Shown here: piece after piece, positions 1 through 6,542 of the stretch | Layout of the letters: the number at the start of each line of letters is the position of its first letter | How positions within the stretch are numbered: position 1 is the stretch's first letter | Made by a program: the position numbers and the translations under genes | Notes under the pieces: model-generated | Database searches by the model: none | What the model was told of the DNA's origin: nothing | Seen by the model: the letters and a program-made list of their open reading frames with translations, nothing else | Assembly (NCBI GenBank): GCA_012719255.1 | Contig: JAAYAS010000164.1 | Location: forward strand, 1 to 6,955 | Direction: 5' to 3' | DNA: 6,955 nucleotides | Source: Microbacteriaceae bacterium | Lineage (GTDB): Bacteria; Actinomycetota; Actinomycetes; Actinomycetales; Microbacteriaceae

Positions 1-596
1 ACGCCGCCGCCGTCGAGGGGCAGCGGCACGTCATCGCCGGCGCCGATGCGACGATCGACGCCGAGGCCGCCTACGCCGGCGGCTCGGCCGCGCTCGACCG
101 CCTCGACGACCGCTGGTCGCGCATCGACCTCGAGGTCGGGATGACCGCGCCCGGCGTCGACGGCGTCGCCGTGGGCTACGAGCTCCACGACGCGCCGGTC
201 GGCGCGATCGGCACGACCGTCGTCGCGATCGAGGTGCCCGCCGAGGCGTTCGTGCCGCTCATGCTCGGCAACCACTCGCAGTACGTCGACCCGGTCGTCG
301 AGTACGTCGACGGGCTCGTGCGCATCAGCGGCGAGTTCGCCGACGGCCGCCACCGCCTCGAGGAGATCCGGCTGTTCGCCGACGAGGGGCTGCTGAAGTC
401 GGAGACCGTGCGCCTCGAGATCGATGGCGTCGACGCCCTGCAGCGCGGCGAGGTGAGCGGCGCCGACTGGTGCGTCACCGCCGGCCTCGAGACGGTGCTC
501 GAGGACCTCGCCGTGCGCGACGGCGCGATGCACGCCCGCTGGCGCATCGACGGCCTCGACGTCGCCGACCTCGCCGGCGCCCGCTGCATGCGCTGA
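1..596 (+). CDS. 3' part of a protein of unknown function, paralogue of the next gene
   Basis: The frame is open from base 3 to a TGA at 594-596 (197 residues seen); the start lies before the window. It aligns along its whole length with the outer domain of the product of 715-1704. Shared blocks include GADA, DRWSR-DL, YELH-AP, VE-VDG, a DWC motif (Cys about residue 157), ARWRI, LDV-DLA and a Cys near the C-terminus (about residue 195). Exactly 37 residues separate the two Cys in both proteins, which suggests a disulfide and so a location outside the cytoplasm. By analogy the missing N-terminus should carry a membrane anchor or signal peptide, but this cannot be seen. The alternating hydrophobic pattern recalls the actinobacterial DUF2993/LmeA lipid-binding family; that is a guess from pattern, not a demonstrated match. 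An internal ATG at 141 is not the start, because homology continues upstream of it. Confidence 0.85.
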   Translation, partial: AAAVEGQRHVIAGADATIDAEAAYAGGSAALDRLDDRWSRIDLEVGMTAPGVDGVAVGYELHDAPVGAIGTTVVAIEVPAEAFVPLMLGNHSQYVDPVVEYVDGLVRISGEFADGRHRLEEIRLFADEGLLKSETVRLEIDGVDALQRGEVSGADWCVTAGLETVLEDLAVRDGAMHARWRIDGLDVADLAGARCMR

Positions 597-656
597 GGGC
601 CGAACCGGGCATCCGCCGCGAGGATGACGCCGCGCCCGGGGCGGCGCGCGGTGCGT

Positions 657-662
657 CACACT
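657..662 (+). promoter_or_regulatory. weak -10-like box upstream of the membrane protein gene
   Basis: CACACT resembles an actinobacterial TANNNT -10 box except for C at the first position, and lies about 50 nt before the ATG at 715. No -35 is visible. It would put the transcript start near 669 and give a leader of about 45 nt holding the ribosome binding site. It is weak; the gene may instead be read from the promoter of the upstream paralogue. Confidence 0.22.
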
Positions 663-714
663 GGGCGGACGCGCCGCAGGAGCGGCGCCTCGGGACGAGA
701 GCGAGGGAACGGGC

Positions 715-1704
715 ATGACGGGCATCCCCGGCGGGTCGGAGCACGACGGCCAGCGCGTCTTCGGCGGCGACGACTACGGTCCGAGCGATTGGCGCGAGCC
801 CGCGGCGGCGCGGCCCCCGGCGGGGGCGCCGGCGCGGCGTCCCGCGCAGCCGCAGCCGCAGCACCAGCACCAGCATTCGCATGCGAACCCGCGCCCGATG
901 CCCCGGGGCCCCGAGCAGCAGCATCCGGGGCAGCAGCATCCCGGGCGGCCGCCGGCGCCCGGTCCCGCGCCCGCCCGGCCCCGCCGCCGCGGACTCGTCG
1001 CGGGGCTCGTCGCGGCCGGGCTCGTCGTCGTGCTCGCCGGCGGCGCGGCGCTCTGGGAGTGGCAGGCGCGCGGCTCGGCGGCCGAGCCGTTCGTCGAGGC
1101 CCTGCAGGCGCAGAACCTCGTCGTCGACGGCGCCGACGCGAGCATCGCCGCGAGCGGCGGGCACGCCGGCGGCGGCCTCGCCGCGATCGAGTCGCTCGGC
1201 GACCGCTGGTCGCGCCTCGACCTCGACGCCGTCGTCACGACCGCGACCGCCGGCGAGTTCGCCGTCGACTACGAGCTGCACGGCGCCCCGACCGACGGCG
1301 CCGGCCGCATCGACGAGGCGGTGCTCACCACCTCGCTGCCGCCCGAGGCGGTGCAGCAGATCCTCTACGGCACCCGCAACCCGTTCGAGAACGCCGAGGT
1401 CGAGTTCGTCGACGGCCGCTACACCGTGCGCTCGACGAACGAGTGGGGCGGCGTGATCGTCTCGGAGTTCGAGTTCAGCGCGGTCGACGGCGAGTTCCGC
1501 CGCGAGATCATCCGCGCCGAGCTCGACGGCGCGAGCCTGCTCGAGAACCTCGACGAGACCGTCTCGCTCACCGACTGGTGCGAGCACTCCGGCCTCGACT
1601 CGACGCTCGAGGAGCTCACGATCACCGACGACGCGCTCACCGCGCGCTGGCGCATCGCCGACCTCGACGTCGGCGACCTCGCCCTCGCGATCTGCCTCGG
1701 ATAG
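715..1704 (+). CDS. membrane-anchored protein of unknown function with Pro/Gln/His-rich cytoplasmic tail
   Basis: 329 residues. The ATG at 715 is preceded by GAGGGA (703-708) with 6-nt spacing. Residues 1-92 are hydrophilic and rich in Pro, Gln, His and Arg, with a QHQHQHSH stretch (about 49-56) and two QQHPG repeats (68-77). They end in an Arg cluster (RPRRRG) before one hydrophobic segment at about 94-114, so the N-terminus is predicted inside and the rest outside. The outer domain (about 120-329) is paralogous to the upstream product. It carries Cys289 in a DWC motif and Cys327 near the C-terminus, the only two Cys in the protein, with the same 37-residue spacing as in the paralogue. It has no catalytic signature that I recognise. 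A lipid-binding DUF2993/LmeA-like role is possible but unproven. The gene stops 55 nt before lysA, which seems to have its own promoter, so a functional link to amino-acid synthesis is not implied. Confidence 0.9.
   Translation: MTGIPGGSEHDGQRVFGGDDYGPSDWREPAAARPPAGAPARRPAQPQPQHQHQHSHANPRPMPRGPEQQHPGQQHPGRPPAPGPAPARPRRRGLVAGLVAAGLVVVLAGGAALWEWQARGSAAEPFVEALQAQNLVVDGADASIAASGGHAGGGLAAIESLGDRWSRLDLDAVVTTATAGEFAVDYELHGAPTDGAGRIDEAVLTTSLPPEAVQQILYGTRNPFENAEVEFVDGRYTVRSTNEWGGVIVSEFEFSAVDGEFRREIIRAELDGASLLENLDETVSLTDWCEHSGLDSTLEELTITDDALTARWRIADLDVGDLALAICLG
916..945 (+). repeat. two-copy 15-bp tandem repeat encoding QQHPG
   Basis: CAGCAGCATCCGGGG at 916-930 is followed directly by CAGCAGCATCCCGGG at 931-945, differing at one base. 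It lies in frame in the cytoplasmic tail of the membrane protein and encodes QQHPG twice, so copy number can change without breaking the frame. Confidence 0.8.
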
Positions 1705-1727
1705 CCGGCCGGTCCGCCCCGCCGCGC

Positions 1728-1747
1728 CCCGGGCATCCTCGCCCGGG
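1728..1747. terminator. perfect inverted repeat between the membrane protein gene and lysA
   Basis: CCCGGGC (1728-1734) and GCCCGGG (1741-1747) form a perfect 7-bp G+C stem around a 6-nt loop, 23 nt after the TAG of the upstream gene. No T-tract follows, so it is at best an actinobacterial-type hairpin terminator. Its right arm ends exactly where the lysA -10 box begins, so it could equally be an operator that a repressor would use to block the promoter. Confidence 0.4.
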
Positions 1748-1753
1748 TAGGAT
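1748..1753 (+). promoter_or_regulatory. -10 box of a probable leaderless lysA promoter
   Basis: TAGGAT fits the actinobacterial -10 consensus TANNNT. Six bases separate it from the GTG at 1760, so transcription would start at or next to the G of the start codon, and no Shine-Dalgarno sequence lies before that GTG. No -35 hexamer is visible at the usual distance. This supports both the leaderless reading and the choice of 1760 as the start. Confidence 0.65.
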
Positions 1754-1759
1754 CGTCGG

Positions 1760-3184
1760 GTGCCCGAATCCGAAGTGAACCCGCTCGCGCCCGCCCGACT
1801 CGCGACCCCGCCGCGGTCGACGGACCTCGGCCGCCTCGACGCCGGCGTCTGGTCGGCGACCGCGCACCGGGCCGACGACGGCGAGCTCGTCATCGGGGGA
1901 GTGCGCGCGAGCGCCCTGCTCGCCGAGCACGGCTCGCCGCTCTACGTCGTCGACGAGCAGGACGTGCGCGAGCGCGCCGCCGCCGCCGTCGCCGACTTCG
2001 CCGCGGCTTTAGCCGCGATCGGCGCCGAGGTCGAGCTGCACTACGCCTCGAAGGCGCTGCTCACCATCGACATCGCCCGCTGGATGCAGGAGGCCGGGCT
2101 CGGCCTCGACGTCGCCTCGGCCGGCGAGCTCGAGGTCGCGCTCGCCGCGGGCATCGACCCCGCCCGCATCGGCCTGCACGGCAACAGCAAGCCCGATGCG
2201 CTGCTGCGCCGCGCGGTGACCGCCGGCGTCGGCACGATCATCGTCGACTCGCAGCAGGAGGTCGAGCGGCTCGCCGCCGTCGCCGCCGAGGCCGGGCGCA
2301 CCCAGCCGGTGCTCGTCCGCATCAACTCGGGCATCCACGCCGCCACCCACTCGTACCTCGCCACGTCGCACGAGGACCAGAAGTTCGGGCTCACCTTCGA
2401 CGAGGCGCGCGCCGCCATCGCCCGCATCCGCGAGGTCGACGGGCTCGAGCTCGCCGGCCTGCACTCGCACATCGGCTCGTCGATCCACGACGCCGCCGGC
2501 TTCGGCGCCGCCGCCGACCGGCTCATGCGGTTCCGTGCCGAGCTGCTCGCCGGCGGCCCCGTGCCCGAGGTGAACCTCGGCGGCGGCTTCGGCATCGCCT
2601 ACCTGCCGAGCGACGACGCGACCCCGCTCGCCGAGCTCGCCCGCGGCATCGCCGCCGAGGTCGAGCGCGCCTGCCGCGAGACCGGCACCGACCTGCCCCG
2701 CCTCACCTTCGAGCCCGGCCGCTCGCTCGTCGGCACCGGCGGCACCACGCTCTACACCGTCGGCACCACGAAGACGGTGCACGTGCCCGTCGACGGCGGC
2801 ACCGCCGAGCGCCGCTACATCTCGGTCGACGGCGGCATGAGCGACAACGCCCGCCCCGCCCTCTACGAGGCCGACTACTGCGCGCGGCTCGCGAACCGCG
2901 ACTCGGATGCGGCCCCCGCGCTCGCGCGCGTCGTCGGCAGCCACTGCGAGTCGGGCGACGTCGTCGTCGACGCCGACTGGCTGCCCGCCGACACCGCTCC
3001 CGGCGACCTGCTCGCCGTGCCGGGCACCGGCGCCTACTGCTTCTCGCTCTCGAACCACTACAACTACTTCGAACGACCCGCCGTCGTCGCCGTCCGCGAC
3101 GGCGCCTCGCGCACGCTCGTGCGGCGGGTGACCATTCACGATCTGCTCGCGCTCGACACCGCGTGGGCGGGGGAGGAGCACTGA
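1760..3184 (+). CDS. lysA: diaminopimelate decarboxylase
   Basis: 474 residues. It is a PLP-dependent fold-type III enzyme that decarboxylates meso-2,6-diaminopimelate to L-lysine, the last step of lysine synthesis, in the cytoplasm. The alanine-racemase-like barrel carries the PLP lysine K98 in HYASKA. HSHIGS follows (235-240), then the glycine-rich phosphate-binding GGGFGI (274-279) and EPGR (318-321). The C-terminal beta domain has the active-site CESGD motif (396-400) and GAYCFSLSNHYN (424-435). The length suits an actinobacterial LysA with a short N-terminal extension. The GTG at 1760 is chosen because the TAGGAT box makes it a leaderless start; a second in-frame GTG at 1775 has no better ribosome binding site. 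Codon 84 (2009-2011) is TTA, very unusual for this base composition, and sits in the loop of an inverted repeat. The TGA shares its A with the hom ATG, so hom translation is probably coupled. Confidence 0.97.
   Translation: MPESEVNPLAPARLATPPRSTDLGRLDAGVWSATAHRADDGELVIGGVRASALLAEHGSPLYVVDEQDVRERAAAAVADFAAALAAIGAEVELHYASKALLTIDIARWMQEAGLGLDVASAGELEVALAAGIDPARIGLHGNSKPDALLRRAVTAGVGTIIVDSQQEVERLAAVAAEAGRTQPVLVRINSGIHAATHSYLATSHEDQKFGLTFDEARAAIARIREVDGLELAGLHSHIGSSIHDAAGFGAAADRLMRFRAELLAGGPVPEVNLGGGFGIAYLPSDDATPLAELARGIAAEVERACRETGTDLPRLTFEPGRSLVGTGGTTLYTVGTTKTVHVPVDGGTAERRYISVDGGMSDNARPALYEADYCARLANRDSDAAPALARVVGSHCESGDVVVDADWLPADTAPGDLLAVPGTGAYCFSLSNHYNYFERPAVVAVRDGASRTLVRRVTIHDLLALDTAWAGEEH
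2002..2017. repeat. inverted repeat inside lysA with a TTA codon in its loop
   Basis: CGCGGC (2002-2007) and GCCGCG (2012-2017) are perfectly complementary around the tetraloop TTTA; an outer-loop T-A pair could extend the stem to 7 bp. The loop contains the Leu codon TTA (2009-2011). The surrounding protein (AAALAAIGAE) is plain alanine-rich helix, so the unusual bases are not forced by protein function. Confidence 0.7.
3172..3178 (+). promoter_or_regulatory. ribosome binding site that fixes the hom start
   Basis: GGAGGAG is a near-ideal Shine-Dalgarno sequence 5 nt before the ATG at 3184, inside the last codons of lysA. It favours that ATG over the in-frame GTG at 3163, which would add seven residues (MGGGGAL) unlike the family and would lie upstream of this site. 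Confidence 0.85.
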
Positions 3185-4479
3185 TGAACGAGGCCCGCAC
3201 CATCAAGGTGGCGCTGCTCGGCGCCGGCTCGGTCGGCAGCCAGGTCGCCCGGCTGCTGCTCGAGCACGCCGACGACTTCGAGCAGCGCGCCGGTGCCCGC
3301 ATCGAGCTCATCGGCATCGCCGTGCGCGACCCCGAGGCGCCCCGCGACGTCGAGCTGCCCCGCGAGCTGCTCACCACCGACGTCGAGCGGCTCATCCTCT
3401 CGGCCGACTTCGTCGTCGAGCTCATGGGCGGCATCGAGCCCGCCCGCGGCCTCATCACCCGCGCCCTCGAATCCGGCGCCGACGTCGTCACCGCGAACAA
3501 GGCGCTGCTCGCCCACCACGGCCCCGAGCTGTTCGACCTCGCCGAGCGCGTCGGCGCGCAGCTCTACTACGAGGCCGCCGTCGGCGGCGCGATCCCGATC
3601 ATCCGGCCGCTGCGCGAGAACCTCGCCGGCGACCGCATCGACCGCATCCTCGGCATCGTCAACGGCACCACCAACTACATCCTCGACCGGATGCACACCC
3701 TCGGCGACAGCCTCGAGGAGTCGCTGCGCATCGCCACCGAGCTCGGCTACGCCGAGGCCGACCCGACCGCCGACATCGAGGGCCACGACGCCCAGCAGAA
3801 GGCGGCGATCCTCGCCTCGATCGCGTTCCACACCCACGTGCCCGTCGAGCGCGTGCACTGCGAGGGCATCACCGGCGTCACCGCCGCGCAGATCGCCGAG
3901 GCCGAGCGCTCGGGCCACGTCGTGAAGCTCCTGGCGATCTGCGAGCGCATCGGCGAGGCCGTCTCGGCGCGCGTCTACCCGGCGCTCGTGCCCGCCGCGC
4001 ACCCGCTCGCGAGCGTGCACGGCGGCAACAACGCGATCTTCGTCGAGGCCGCCGCGGCCGGCCCGCTGATGTTCTACGGCGCCGGCGCCGGCGGCGTGCA
4101 GACCGCCTCGGCGGTGCTCGGCGACCTCGTCTCCGGCGCCCGCCGGCACGTGCTCGGCGGTCCCGGCACCGGCGAGTCGATGGACGCCGACCTGCCGATC
4201 GTCGACTTCGCCGAGATCCGCACGAGCTACCAGATCTCGCTCGCCGTCGCCGACGAGCCCGGCGTGCTCGCGAGCATCGCGACCACCTTCGCCGACCACG
4301 GCGTCTCGGTCGCCACGTTCGAGCAGTCCCCGGCCGACGACGAGGGCCGCGCTACCCTGGTGATCGGCACGCACGAGGCCGCCGAGGGCGCGCTGCGCGG
4401 ACTCGTCGAGGCGCTCACCGCCATCCCCGCCGTCGACCGCGTCGCCGGCGTGCTCCGCGTCGAGGGCGTCAACCGCTAG
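3184..4479 (+). CDS. hom: homoserine dehydrogenase with C-terminal ACT domain
   Basis: 431 residues. It performs NAD(P)H-dependent reduction of L-aspartate 4-semialdehyde to L-homoserine, the branch point toward threonine and methionine. The N-terminal Rossmann fold has GAGSVG at 13-18. TANKALL (103-109) holds the nucleotide-site lysine K106, and EAAVGGAIPII (130-140) and NGTTNYIL (160-167) follow. The substrate-binding and catalytic segment ADPTADIEGHDAQQK (192-206) ends in K206, the expected catalytic lysine. An ACT domain spans about 348-425 (ISLAVADEPGVLASIA region), as in monofunctional Hom enzymes of Gram-positive bacteria, where it mediates feedback inhibition by threonine; the effector here is inferred. 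There is no fused aspartokinase domain. The ATG overlaps the lysA stop by one base with a strong ribosome binding site. A -10-like TACCCT (4353-4358) lies near the 3' end. Confidence 0.97.
   Translation: MNEARTIKVALLGAGSVGSQVARLLLEHADDFEQRAGARIELIGIAVRDPEAPRDVELPRELLTTDVERLILSADFVVELMGGIEPARGLITRALESGADVVTANKALLAHHGPELFDLAERVGAQLYYEAAVGGAIPIIRPLRENLAGDRIDRILGIVNGTTNYILDRMHTLGDSLEESLRIATELGYAEADPTADIEGHDAQQKAAILASIAFHTHVPVERVHCEGITGVTAAQIAEAERSGHVVKLLAICERIGEAVSARVYPALVPAAHPLASVHGGNNAIFVEAAAAGPLMFYGAGAGGVQTASAVLGDLVSGARRHVLGGPGTGESMDADLPIVDFAEIRTSYQISLAVADEPGVLASIATTFADHGVSVATFEQSPADDEGRATLVIGTHEAAEGALRGLVEALTAIPAVDRVAGVLRVEGVNR
4353..4358 (+). promoter_or_regulatory. possible internal -10 box ahead of thrC
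   Basis: TACCCT matches TANNNT and sits about 163 nt before the thrC ATG, inside hom codons GCT ACC CTG (residues 390-392). The first T comes from a GCT alanine codon, which is rare here against GCC and GCG. No -35 is visible. It could give thrC-thrB extra transcription, but a chance match is quite possible. Confidence 0.25.
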
Positions 4480-4521
4480 GCGCGACGAGCGCATCAGCCC
4501 GCACAACGAAGAAGGATCGAA

Positions 4522-5595
4522 ATGGCCAAGCAGTGGCAGGGTGTCATCCGCGAGTACGCCGAGTACCTCGACGTGACCCCGCAGACGAGGATCATCAGCC
4601 TGGGCGAGGGCGGCACGCCGCTCATCCCGGCCCCGGCGCTCTCGAAGCGCACCGGCGCCGATGTGCACGTGAAGTTCGAGGGCATGAACCCGACCTCGTC
4701 GTTCAAGGACCGCGGCATGACCATGGCCGTCACCAAGGCCGTCGAGCACGGCGCCGAGGTCGTCATCTGCGCCTCGACCGGCAACACCTCGGCCTCGGCC
4801 GCCGCCTACGCCGCCTACGCCGGCATCAAGGCCGCGGTGCTCGTGCCCGAGGGCAAGATCGCCATGGGCAAGCTCTCGCAGGCGATCATCCACGGCGCCG
4901 AGCTGCTGCAGGTGCAGGGCAACTTCGACGACTGCCTCCGCATCGCCCGTGAGCTCGACGAGTCGTACCCCGTGCACCTCGTGAACTCGGTGAACAACGA
5001 CCGCATCGAGGGCCAGAAGACCGCCGCGTTCGAGATCGTCGACGTGCTCGGCGACGCCCCCGACTTCCATTTCATCCCCGTCGGCAACGCCGGCAACTAC
5101 ACCGCCTACACCCGCGGCTTCCGCGAGTACCGCGCGGCCGGCAAGTCGACGAAGATGCCCCGGATGCTCGGCTTCCAGGCCTCGGGCTCGGCCCCGATCG
5201 TGCGCGGCGAGGTCGTCGAGCACCCCGAGACGATCGCCTCGGCGATCCGCATCGGCAACCCCGCCTCGTGGGGCCTCGCGCTCGAGGCGCGCGACGAGAC
5301 GAACGGCTTCTTCGGCATGTTCGACGACGAGCGCATCCTCGAGGCGCAGCGCATCCTCGCCGGCGAGGTCGGCGTGTTCGTCGAGCCCGCCTCGGCGATC
5401 TCGGTCGCGGGCCTGCTCGACCAGGCCGAGCGCGGCAACATCCCCGCCGGCTCGGTCGTCACCCTCACCGTCACCGGCCACGGCCTCAAGGACCCGCAGT
5501 GGGCGCTGCGCACCGCCGACGGCGGCGAGGTGCGCCCGACCGTCGTCGGCACCGAGACCGCCGCCGTCGCCGAGGCCCTGGGCCTGGGGGCATGA
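4522..5595 (+). CDS. thrC: threonine synthase
   Basis: 357 residues. This PLP enzyme (fold type II) converts O-phospho-L-homoserine to L-threonine and phosphate, the last step of threonine synthesis. The PLP lysine is K62 in the SSFKDRG motif (59-65). ASTGNTSAS (84-92) is the substrate-binding loop and VGNAGNY (187-193) the PLP-phosphate loop; TVTGHGLKDP (316-325) closes the C-terminal part of the active site. The length matches the short bacterial class of about 350 residues, without the N-terminal extension of the longer enterobacterial and fungal class. The ATG at 4522 has GAAGGA (4511-4516) at 5-nt spacing. The 42-nt gap after hom shows no promoter or terminator, so the two are likely cotranscribed. 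The TGA overlaps the thrB start as ATGA. Confidence 0.97.
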   Translation: MAKQWQGVIREYAEYLDVTPQTRIISLGEGGTPLIPAPALSKRTGADVHVKFEGMNPTSSFKDRGMTMAVTKAVEHGAEVVICASTGNTSASAAAYAAYAGIKAAVLVPEGKIAMGKLSQAIIHGAELLQVQGNFDDCLRIARELDESYPVHLVNSVNNDRIEGQKTAAFEIVDVLGDAPDFHFIPVGNAGNYTAYTRGFREYRAAGKSTKMPRMLGFQASGSAPIVRGEVVEHPETIASAIRIGNPASWGLALEARDETNGFFGMFDDERILEAQRILAGEVGVFVEPASAISVAGLLDQAERGNIPAGSVVTLTVTGHGLKDPQWALRTADGGEVRPTVVGTETAAVAEALGLGA

Positions 5596-6542
5596 GCCGC
5601 GTCACCGACGGCCGGCGCGTGCGGGTGCGCGTGCCGGCCACCAGCGCGAACCTCGGCCCGGGCTTCGACACCCTCGGCCTCGCGCTCGCCCGCTACGACG
5701 AGCTCGAGATCGAGGCGCTCGAGCCCGGCCGCATCGAGATCGAGATCGAGGGCGTCGGCGCCGGCCTCGTGCCCCGCGACGAGCGCCACCTCGTGGTGCG
5801 CGCGCTCCGGCACGCGCTCGAGCGGCTCGGCTTCGAGTCGCCCGGTCTGCGCCTGCGCGCGGTGAACCGCATCCCGCACGGCCGCGGCCTCGGCTCGTCG
5901 GGCGCCGCGATCGTCGCCGGCGTGCTCGGCGCGGCCGGCCTCGTCGCCGACCAGCGCCCCGTCACGAACGACGAGCTGCTCGACCTCGCCACCGAGCTCG
6001 AGGGCCACCCCGACAACGTCGCGCCCTGCCTCTTCGGCGGCCTCACCATCGCCTGGGTGAGCGCCGACGGCCACCCGCACTCGAAGCAGCTCTCGGTGCA
6101 CCCCGGCGTGTCGGTCGTCGTGCTCGTGCCCGACGAGACGATGTCGACCGAGCTCGCCCGCTCGCTGCAGCCCGAGCAGGTGCCGCACCAGGACGCGATC
6201 TTCAACCTCTCGCGCTCGGCGCTGCTCGTCGCCGCGCTCATCCAGAGCCCCGAGCTGCTGCTCGAGGCGACCGAGGACCGGCTCCACCAGGACTACCGGG
6301 CCGAGGCGATGCCGAAGACGAAGGCGCTCATCGACGAGCTGCGCGCCGCGGGCCTGCCCGCCGTCGTCTCCGGCGCCGGACCGAGCGTGCTCGTGCTCTG
6401 CGAGAACCCCGCCGACCGCCTCCGCGCGGCCGAGATCGCCGCCGGCCGCGGCGACACGACGTGGGAGGCGCTCCTCACCGCCGTCGACGTGCAGGGTGCT
6501 ACAGTGGAGACCGCTCCGGAGCAGACGGCTCCGTCGGCGTAG
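5592..6542 (+). CDS. thrB: homoserine kinase
   Basis: 316 residues. A GHMP-family kinase, it phosphorylates L-homoserine with ATP to O-phosphohomoserine, the substrate of the ThrC encoded just upstream. Family motifs appear in order: PATSANLGPGFD (15-26), the ATP-binding glycine loop PHGRGLGSSGAA (95-106), EGHPDNVAP (137-145), and the C-terminal SGAGPSV motif (260-266). The ATG overlaps the thrC stop in ATGA. It lacks a well-spaced Shine-Dalgarno sequence (only a G-run touching the start), so translation is probably coupled to thrC. The last codons look shaped by another signal: GGT GCT ACA at 6495-6503 uses rare third bases and builds an extended -10 box for rho. The short tail after it (VETAPEQTAPSA) is not part of the conserved kinase fold. 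Confidence 0.96.
   Translation: MSRVTDGRRVRVRVPATSANLGPGFDTLGLALARYDELEIEALEPGRIEIEIEGVGAGLVPRDERHLVVRALRHALERLGFESPGLRLRAVNRIPHGRGLGSSGAAIVAGVLGAAGLVADQRPVTNDELLDLATELEGHPDNVAPCLFGGLTIAWVSADGHPHSKQLSVHPGVSVVVLVPDETMSTELARSLQPEQVPHQDAIFNLSRSALLVAALIQSPELLLEATEDRLHQDYRAEAMPKTKALIDELRAAGLPAVVSGAGPSVLVLCENPADRLRAAEIAAGRGDTTWEALLTAVDVQGATVETAPEQTAPSA
6497..6505 (+). promoter_or_regulatory. extended -10 promoter for rho inside thrB
   Basis: TGCTACAGT is an extended -10 element (TGN followed by TACAGT, fitting TANNNT). No -35 hexamer is evident, which is usual for extended -10 promoters. The predicted start is near 6512, giving rho a leader of about 172 nt. The thrB codons that build it (GGT, GCT, ACA) end in T or A, where this sequence otherwise prefers G or C, which suggests selection for the promoter. 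Confidence 0.6.

Noticed and set aside
605..646. Hairpin terminator after the first gene
   Set aside because: Several short pairings exist (628-633 with 641-646; 605-610 with 634-639; 610-614 with 622-626), but they compete, have no T-tract and are expected by chance at this G+C content.
1705..1759. Lysine riboswitch, T-box or leader peptide ahead of lysA
   Set aside because: Only 55 nt separate the genes, and the -10 box predicts a leaderless transcript, so there is no room.
475..1893. Minus-strand open frame of 472 codons opposite the membrane protein gene
   Set aside because: Arg/Gly-rich shadow; the plus-strand frame has a ribosome binding site, a membrane segment and a paralogue.
3163..3165. 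GTG as an upstream start for hom
   Set aside because: It adds seven non-conserved residues and lies before the strong GGAGGAG site that serves the ATG at 3184.
3136..5481. Very long minus-strand open frame (781 codons) opposite hom and thrC
   Set aside because: It mirrors the plus-strand genes in a stop-poor, high-G+C sequence; its translation is Gly/Ala/Arg/Asp/Val-rich with no recognisable domain, and hom and thrC account for the region fully.
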